A DNA stretch of 60,042 nt from Paenibacillus xylanivorans (GTDB taxonomy: Bacteria; Bacillota; Bacilli; Paenibacillales; Paenibacillaceae): positions 459,427 to 519,468 of the forward strand of contig NZ_LITU01000081.1 in NCBI RefSeq assembly GCF_001280595.1, written 5' to 3'. The notes under the pieces were generated by a model. The model searched no databases and was not told where the DNA came from. It was given only the letters and a program-made list of their open reading frames with translations. Shown one piece after another: positions 51,688 through 57,684 of this stretch (positions are counted from its first letter, which is position 1; the number at the start of each line of letters is the position of its first letter). The position numbers and the translations under genes were made by a program.

Positions 51688-52236
51688 ATGCGCATTCGTG
51701 TGGAACCGGATGTGCTTCGGGCACTGAGCAGGCAGATTCAGTATGCGGCGGAGCAAATACAGCAAAAGATGACAGTATTGGATCAGGCCATTCATTCGCT
51801 GGAGTGGGATTTTGAAGCCCGCGCCGCGGTAATGAATGAATGGAATCACAGCAAGCGACTCTGTGAAGCAGCAGTACGTCGTTTTATGGACTTGAGCGTA
51901 CAGCTGGGACGCAAGGCGGTGTTATTCCAGCAGGTGGACATGGAGTATCGTACAGTGTTGAGTCATGTGAACACAGCCTATGGCAATGCGGTCAATATGT
52001 TGAATGTTCTTCAGACGGAGCGTGCAGGAGAGATTATGCCTGCGCATTCGGCAACTGCTGCTGTTGTATCCGATCCATTTTCCGCGGTAGCAGCAGTATA
52101 CCGTGTACAGGATGCCGCACCGCCTGACGGCTCACCGGCGACTCTAATCCAGGCGATGCAGCCTGAACCTGTGGCGTGGAGATTCACAGATCCCTCCTTT
52201 CGTGGGAGAAGAGGAACCGAACCTGTGGTTTCCTGA
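51688..52236 (+). CDS. WXG100-like helical hairpin protein with C-terminal extension
   Basis: A 182-residue protein. Residues 1-90 have the WXG100 helix-turn-helix character: IRVEPDVLRALSRQI, a turn at LEWDFEAR where W-D-F replaces W-x-G, then a long second helix up to LFQQVDMEY. The second half is proline- and alanine-rich and probably disordered. It could be a partner or substrate of the WXG100 protein that follows. It starts six bases after the stop of the preceding gene. A YxxxD-type secretion motif is not clear. Confidence 0.65.
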   Translation: MRIRVEPDVLRALSRQIQYAAEQIQQKMTVLDQAIHSLEWDFEARAAVMNEWNHSKRLCEAAVRRFMDLSVQLGRKAVLFQQVDMEYRTVLSHVNTAYGNAVNMLNVLQTERAGEIMPAHSATAAVVSDPFSAVAAVYRVQDAAPPDGSPATLIQAMQPEPVAWRFTDPSFRGRRGTEPVVS

Positions 52237-52355
52237 GCTCACGGGGGATAAGGCTGAATAAGCACACAGCAGAAAGTGATTTTTTTTATAAACAGGATGT
52301 TAAGTGAAGTTTAGAATGCCAAAAATGGGGTAAATAGGATTAGGTCCTTCGGCTT

Positions 52356-52384
52356 TTGTCCGATCGATCCTTGTATAGTACAAT
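52356..52384 (+). promoter_or_regulatory. Promoter of the WXG100 gene
   Basis: TTGTCC (52356-52361), 17 bases and TACAAT (52379-52384), about 45 bases before the esxA start. It allows separate, stronger expression of the substrate inside the locus. Confidence 0.6.
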
Positions 52385-52429
52385 TTGAACAAGTGAATTT
52401 AATTGCACAAACCAAGGAGGAATTTACAA

Positions 52430-52705
52430 ATGGCAGGACGTATTTTAGTTACCCCAGAACAGCTTGATCAGGTTTCCAACCAATTTAAACAAAGCGGTGA
52501 GCAAAGTCAGCAAATCGTTTCTACATTGACTCAATCCATCACAAGTATGGAAGGACAATGGGAAGGTATGACGAAACAACGCTTCTTCCAGGAATTCCAG
52601 GAAGCTAGCAAACAAATGCAATCTTTCGTTCAAACGCTGAATAGCATCAGTGCGGAACTGACGGCTATTGCCAACAAATTCCGTACGGCTGACCAAGCTC
52701 GCTAA
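52430..52705 (+). CDS. esxA: WXG100 secretion substrate (EsxA-like)
   Basis: A 91-residue WXG100 protein: two helices joined by the WEG turn (SMEGQWEGMTKQRFF). It ends in a C-terminal ANKFRTADQAR, where F-x-x-x-D stands in for the YxxxD export signal. Such proteins are exported as dimers by type VII machines. The ATG at 52430 follows AAGGAGG; the longer frame from 52403 is unlikely. It has its own promoter and terminator, the mark of an abundant exported protein. Confidence 0.93.
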   Translation: MAGRILVTPEQLDQVSNQFKQSGEQSQQIVSTLTQSITSMEGQWEGMTKQRFFQEFQEASKQMQSFVQTLNSISAELTAIANKFRTADQAR

Positions 52706-52791
52706 TCTGCGATACATAGTTCGGGCAGGTTCCATATCCGAATTCGCCCAGAATCATAAGCAGGAAGCAAGCTGAAGATTTACAATTACAG

Positions 52792-52826
52792 CAAAAACCG
52801 GGCGTTTTCACAACACCCGGTTTTTG
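52792..52826 (+). terminator. Terminator after esxA
   Basis: CAAAAACCGGG pairs with CCCGGTTTTTG across a 13-base loop, with a T-rich right arm. Confidence 0.75.
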
Positions 52827-52862
52827 TTGCACTATGACAGAATGACAGAGAGAGGGATGAGC

Positions 52863-54953
52863 ATGTCTTTTCAACCAAATCCCGGGGATGAAGTGGTGAT
52901 TAATGACATTGCCTATACCATTGGGCAGCATCCAGCTGCACCCGGTCTGGCTTACGCCCAAGCCGGAAGGCAGGGGATCGTCTATCAATTGTTGCCCCGT
53001 AACGGTTCCATAAGTGGGGCCAAAGCACTAAAAGTATTTTTTCCGAAATTTCGTATCCCGGCTATGGTGTATCAGTCTGAGCATATGGAGTCTTATAGTG
53101 AACTGCCAGGTTTGCAGGTATGCAAGCGTGATGTGCTCACTCCGGAAAGAAACGGAGCGCTCATTGGAGAACATCCCGATCTGTTGTATGCGGTATTGAT
53201 GCCATGGGTGCATGGTCTGACCTGGTTCGATGTAATCAGCGATCAGAAGCAGCTGACAGCAGAGGAAAGTCTGAAGTTGGCGAGAGCCCTGGCCGGGACC
53301 GGTTCGGCCATGGAACAGCGTGGACTGGCTCATTGTGATTTGTCTGCACCCAATGTGATGATTCCGTTTTTTTCCGAAGTGGAGAACCTGAGAGGGGTTT
53401 CAGCAGTTGAACTGGTAGATGTAGAGCAGATGTACGGTTCCAGAATGGATCGTCCGGATGCATTGCTTGCCGGTTCACCGGGTTATGCGGCCCATCGGAC
53501 AGTGCACAGCGGTTTGTGGAGTGCGTATGCCGATCGTTTTGCCGGAGCAGTTATCATTGCTGAAATGTTGAGTTGGTCTGATGCAGCGATTGTGGAGAAA
53601 GCATGGGGAGAAAGTTATTTTGACCAGCACGAAATGCAGACGGTAAGCGAACGTTATTATGCGATGCGAGAGTCGCTTCAGAAACGATGGGGCTCCAAGG
53701 TATCCGATCTGTTTATTCGTGCCTGGGAGAGTCATGATCTCAGCAGTTGCCCTACGTTTGGCGAATGGTTTGTGGCGCTGGCTGCTGTGGACATCAGTCT
53801 AGCAAGCGCAGCATCTGTTGAAGATTCTATAGACAAGGCTTCAGACCAGACGGATGCGGTGGAGACGAATCAGATCAAAGGGACAGAAGCAGCAAGCGGT
53901 ACATTGGATAAGCTGGGATATTCGGATACGAACGTGACCGCTGCGGAACCTTCGCCAGGTCAGGAAGCGGTCGTAAATCGTCTCTTCATTCAAGCGAGAG
54001 CATTGGAGGATGAAGGCAAACCGGCTGCGGCGTTGGAGGTATATCGTTCACTGTATCATTTCATTCCGGACAACAGTGCGATGCAGATGGAAGTTGAGGC
54101 TGCGATTCAAGAGCTGAACGCCAAGCTGAATCCCAAGAAGGATGAGGCCGCTCAGCCAGCCAAGGTTCCTTTTTACCGCTCTAAAAAGTTTATGATTTCT
54201 TCGGCTGTGTTGATTGTTCTGCTAGCTGGAACTGTGCCGACGGTTAAAATACTGGCCGATCAGGCCGAGGTTAAACAGAAGGAGCAGGAGGCAGCTGCCA
54301 AACAGGCAGAAATGAAGGCTGCGGAAGAAGCTGAAGCTGCGAAGGCGACTGCTCTGAAGCAACAGGAAGAAGAAGAGAAGCAAAAAGCGGCAGATGCGGC
54401 GAAGTTTGATGCCGAGGAAAAGAAAAAGCTGGCTGAAGCGGAGAAAAAGCAGGCAGAGGCCAAGAAGAAAGAAGAAGAGCGTAAAGCGCTTCAGGCCAAG
54501 TATGATAAGCAAGCGAAATATGAGGCTTATCTTGCCAACCAGAAACAACAGAAGCTTGATGCAGCCAAGAAGGCGGAACAGGAAAAGTACGACAAACAGG
54601 CTAAATATGAAGCCTATCTGGTGTGGAAAAAAGAAAATGACGCCAAAATTGCGAAGCAGGAAGCGGAGCGTAAGGCAGCAGCCGAGGCTCAGCGCAAACA
54701 GGAGGCGGCCCAGAAAGCTGCGCTCAAGAAAAAACGTGCCCAGAATGTCGTCACACTGATTGCCCATTACAATAAAACGTATAATGCGCAAAAAGGCAGA
54801 AAAATTGAGAATGCCGAATCCTACGCGCGTGATTTCAAAAATCTGTACAACACCGATGCGACCTATTTCAAAGGTGTCGGTAAAGTGGCAGCACGAATGA
54901 ATGCGATCAATAAGTTCTTGAGCAATACCGATTATACATTGCCAAACTTGTAA
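52863..54953 (+). CDS. Transmembrane Ser/Thr-kinase-like protein with coiled-coil outer stalk
   Basis: A 696-residue bitopic protein. The N-terminal 310 residues are a protein-kinase-like domain with the beta-3 lysine in ALKVF (Lys57), catalytic loop HCDLSAPN (His157, Asp159, Asn164), a DVE in place of DFG (Asp186) and an activation segment AGSPGYAAHR. A TPR-like helix pair follows near 380-430, then one membrane helix at about 444-464. Outside is a 200-residue Lys/Glu/Ala coiled coil with a duplicated YDKQAKYEAYL unit, then a C-terminal domain. It occupies the place of EssB/YukC, a pseudokinase, but keeps more catalytic residues. Confidence 0.85.
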   Translation: MSFQPNPGDEVVINDIAYTIGQHPAAPGLAYAQAGRQGIVYQLLPRNGSISGAKALKVFFPKFRIPAMVYQSEHMESYSELPGLQVCKRDVLTPERNGALIGEHPDLLYAVLMPWVHGLTWFDVISDQKQLTAEESLKLARALAGTGSAMEQRGLAHCDLSAPNVMIPFFSEVENLRGVSAVELVDVEQMYGSRMDRPDALLAGSPGYAAHRTVHSGLWSAYADRFAGAVIIAEMLSWSDAAIVEKAWGESYFDQHEMQTVSERYYAMRESLQKRWGSKVSDLFIRAWESHDLSSCPTFGEWFVALAAVDISLASAASVEDSIDKASDQTDAVETNQIKGTEAASGTLDKLGYSDTNVTAAEPSPGQEAVVNRLFIQARALEDEGKPAAALEVYRSLYHFIPDNSAMQMEVEAAIQELNAKLNPKKDEAAQPAKVPFYRSKKFMISSAVLIVLLAGTVPTVKILADQAEVKQKEQEAAAKQAEMKAAEEAEAAKATALKQQEEEEKQKAADAAKFDAEEKKKLAEAEKKQAEAKKKEEERKALQAKYDKQAKYEAYLANQKQQKLDAAKKAEQEKYDKQAKYEAYLVWKKENDAKIAKQEAERKAAAEAQRKQEAAQKAALKKKRAQNVVTLIAHYNKTYNAQKGRKIENAESYARDFKNLYNTDATYFKGVGKVAARMNAINKFLSNTDYTLPNL
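54499..54621 (+). repeat. Duplicated segment in the kinase-like stalk
   Basis: The 12-residue unit KYDKQAKYEAYL is encoded twice, starting near 54499 and again 87 bases later, with synonymous differences. This indicates an older internal duplication within the coiled coil. Confidence 0.75.
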
Positions 54954-54986
54954 AATAACGTGAACGACGGAGGTGACACATCCCAG

Positions 54987-55739
54987 ATGAACTACACGAT
55001 TCAAGCATCCCAGCGCACACCCGCACTGATTATCTATTTAATTGATATTAGCGCCTCCATGAACATGGTTCTGGACAATCGTCGGCGGATTGATGTCGTC
55101 TATGATGCCTTATCTCTGGCTATTCGCCAAATGGTGTTTCGTTCGACCAAGGGGAACCGATTGACACCCCGCTACAGGATCGCCATTCTGGCATACAGCG
55201 ACGATGTGTACGATCTGATGAACGGGATTAAGGGCATCGACGAAATCGCTGCTGTGGGCTCTTTGCCCGACTTGACGCCGAAAAGATTCTCGGATTCAGC
55301 GAAGGCTTTCCTGCAAGCCGAGAAAATTCTCCAGGCTGAAATTCCGAATATGCAGGATTGTCCTGCGCCGTTAGTATGTCATATGACCGATGGGGTAGCC
55401 ACAGGCGAAGATCCGGAGCCGATTGCCAAAAGAATCATGGGCATGAGTGTGCCTGATGGCAATGTACTCGTTGAGAATATTTTTATATCCGATCATCTGC
55501 TGGAAGGCCCTATTGCGGAGCCGAGAAGATGGAAGGGCATATCCCAGGAGACGGTCCTTCAGGATGAACATGGGGAGAAGCTGCGTAATATGTCCTCGGT
55601 TCTGCCGGAAAGTTATCGTGAAATGCTGGTTGAGGCTGACTATTTGCTTGCACCCGGCGCACTGATGATGCTTCCTGGTACTTGTGCAGAACTGGTATCC
55701 ATCGGGTTTCAGATGTCCGCTGCTACGCCTGTGAGATAG
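54987..55739 (+). CDS. VWA-domain protein (TerY/VasL-type MIDAS)
   Basis: A 250-residue von Willebrand A protein. The MIDAS motif DxSxS is complete in YLIDISASM (Asp20, Ser22, Ser24). A downstream MTDGVATGEDP supplies the later metal ligands. It has no signal peptide, so it acts in the cytosol. VWA proteins paired with a kinase and a PP2C phosphatase are known from tellurite-resistance-like and secretion control modules. Here all three are adjacent. The frame opens at 54960, but GGAGGTGACA is spaced for ATG 54987. Confidence 0.88.
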   Translation: MNYTIQASQRTPALIIYLIDISASMNMVLDNRRRIDVVYDALSLAIRQMVFRSTKGNRLTPRYRIAILAYSDDVYDLMNGIKGIDEIAAVGSLPDLTPKRFSDSAKAFLQAEKILQAEIPNMQDCPAPLVCHMTDGVATGEDPEPIAKRIMGMSVPDGNVLVENIFISDHLLEGPIAEPRRWKGISQETVLQDEHGEKLRNMSSVLPESYREMLVEADYLLAPGALMMLPGTCAELVSIGFQMSAATPVR

Positions 55740-55749
55740 GAGGGGAATC

Positions 55750-56592
55750 ATGAGAGCGATGCGTTTGGCAACGTTGTCTGCTGGAGATAAGGGGGGCCAT
55801 GCCGACCACTATCAGGGCAACTTTCGCTATGTGAGTGTCCAGACGGGGGAACAGCCGCTGACCCGTTATCAAGGTGCATTCAAGTGCAGGTATGGTTATG
55901 GAAGAGCGGCGGAGACCGTTAATCAGGGAGACACCGGCCAGGATTTTGCTGCTGTTCGCATGAATGGTAGTGTGTGTACTTTCGTATTATGTGATGGGGT
56001 AGGCATGAGTTATCTTGGTGATTTTGCTGCACGCTTTCTGGGGAACGCCTTGCTGGAATGGCTGGAAATGACTCAGCATCCTTCTTTGGGAGCTATGGAG
56101 CGTCTGCTTCAAGACTTGACAAGTCCGGCATCCGAACAGCTGGAGAAGTTGCAGCCTTTGGAAAACTCGCCGTTACTGCTGCGGGAAGTGCTGATGGAGA
56201 AGCGAAGCAGGGGAAGTCAGGCCATGTATGTGTGTGGACGCATCGAGCTCTCTGCAGGCAATCGAAAAAGCAAGGTGTGGATAGCCTGGCAAGGGGACTC
56301 CCGCATCCGTCTCTGGCGTAACGGTCAGGAACAATCGGCAGAGTTTCAGGTGAACTGCCGTACGAATGAGCGTTGGTCTACATTGGAAGGGCCGGTTGGT
56401 GGTAAACCGCATTTCTATGAGGCGAAACTGTCTGCTAATGAAGCGATTCGTCTTCAACTGTACACGGATGGTCTGAATGATCTGGATGCCATTCAGGCTT
56501 ATATTCCCGATGAAGACATCCAGGTGCTGCTGGATGCCAGACATACGGGTGGGCTTGAAGATGATGCCGCTTTCATTGAGCTTGAATGGTGA
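55750..56592 (+). CDS. PP2C-type protein phosphatase
   Basis: A 280-residue Mg/Mn-dependent Ser/Thr phosphatase of the PPM/PP2C family. Metal-site aspartates appear in FVLCDGVGMSYLGDFAA (Asp82-Gly83), IAWQGDSRIRLWR and GGLEDDAAFIE near the C-terminus. The first residues lack a signal peptide, so it should be cytosolic. The ATG lies 10 bases after the VWA stop with AGGAGGGG. It is the natural antagonist of the kinase-like protein two genes upstream. Confidence 0.88.
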   Translation: MRAMRLATLSAGDKGGHADHYQGNFRYVSVQTGEQPLTRYQGAFKCRYGYGRAAETVNQGDTGQDFAAVRMNGSVCTFVLCDGVGMSYLGDFAARFLGNALLEWLEMTQHPSLGAMERLLQDLTSPASEQLEKLQPLENSPLLLREVLMEKRSRGSQAMYVCGRIELSAGNRKSKVWIAWQGDSRIRLWRNGQEQSAEFQVNCRTNERWSTLEGPVGGKPHFYEAKLSANEAIRLQLYTDGLNDLDAIQAYIPDEDIQVLLDARHTGGLEDDAAFIELEW

Positions 56593-56781
56593 GGTCGGGT
56601 GTAGTATTAGAGGGTAACTCTGATCAAGCTGCTGAAAATGGTGAGCATCACCTGCGAAAAAACTTGTCCTTGTTGATTTAAAAGACACTCTTTTTGGGTA
56701 ATCTTGTGAAGAATCTACTTACAGAAATTGCATAACGTACATTCTTACATAATTACTGAGCGAGAAGGAGTGGAATGGATA

Positions 56782-57588
56782 ATGACACAACATAACGGCA
56801 AGTCTCGGTTCGAAGGCAAGGTCGCCATTATTACGGGTGCTGGTTCGGGGATTGGCAAAGCTGCAGCGCTCAAACTGGCGAGCGAGGGAGCGTATGTTGC
56901 GCTGCTCGATCTGGTTAATGATCGGATCTCGGAGACAGAGGCAGAAATCAATAAGATTCGTGAAGGTGCGGCAAGAGCATTTGATGTAGATATCTCCGAT
57001 CCTGCCCGGGTGGAAAAGGCAGTTCTGGAGACCATCGAATTGTTCGGCGGTCTGGATATTGTTTTTGCCAATGCTGGCATTAATGGCGTATCGGCTCCGA
57101 TTGAGGAAATTCAGGTTGAGGATTGGCAGCAGATTATTACGACGAATCTGAACGGGACTTTTTTTACCATCAAGTATGCACTACCTCATATGAAGAAACG
57201 CGGGGGCGGAAGTATCATTATCACAAGCTCCATAAATGGTAATCAGCGCTTCTCCAGCTTTGGCATGTCGGCGTACAGTACGTCCAAGGCAGGACAGGTT
57301 GCTTTTGCGAAGATGGCTGCACTGGAACTGGCGAAGTTCAAAATTCGTGTCAATGTCATTTGTCCTGGAGCGATTGCAACGAATATTGACCAAAGTACGG
57401 TCAAAACGGATGAGTTGCAGCAAATCGTCATTCCGATGGAGTTCCCGGAAGGCCAACAGCCGCTTGCGGATGGGCCGGGTCAGCCTGAGCATGTTGCTGA
57501 TCTGGTAGCTTTCCTGGCTTCTGCCGAGTCCAGACACATTACAGGTGCGGAAATTGTCATTGACGGTGCAGAGTCGTTGTTAAGTTAA
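56782..57588 (+). CDS. Short-chain dehydrogenase/reductase
   Basis: A 268-residue classical SDR with TGAGSGIGKAAAL at the N-terminus, the FANAGING motif, catalytic Ser in IIITSSING and YSTSKAG. The substrate is unknown; the SDR family does not tell it. A longer frame from 56728 is possible. The ATG at 56782 follows GAAGGAGTGG and starts the conserved part. It is separated from the type VII-like locus by a 190-base gap and a terminator follows, so it is likely unrelated to secretion. Confidence 0.92.
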   Translation: MTQHNGKSRFEGKVAIITGAGSGIGKAAALKLASEGAYVALLDLVNDRISETEAEINKIREGAARAFDVDISDPARVEKAVLETIELFGGLDIVFANAGINGVSAPIEEIQVEDWQQIITTNLNGTFFTIKYALPHMKKRGGGSIIITSSINGNQRFSSFGMSAYSTSKAGQVAFAKMAALELAKFKIRVNVICPGAIATNIDQSTVKTDELQQIVIPMEFPEGQQPLADGPGQPEHVADLVAFLASAESRHITGAEIVIDGAESLLS

Positions 57589-57601
57589 TGAATATAACTG
57601 T

Positions 57602-57630
57602 GAAGTCGTTCCTTTGGAACGGCTTTTTTT
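57602..57630 (+). terminator. Terminator after the SDR gene
   Basis: GTCGTTCC-TTT-GGAACGGC stem (one T-G pair) followed by T7. Confidence 0.8.
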
Positions 57631-57684
57631 GATATAATACTAACATTCGAATAGACGCGTGGTACATCAATTAGGAGAGATGAG

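Noticed and set aside
54222..55004. A 260-residue Leu/Phe-rich minus-strand ORF that looks like a membrane protein
   Set aside because: It is the antisense of the Lys/Glu/Ala coiled coil, where AAG and GAA codons read as CTT and TTC. There is no ribosome site.
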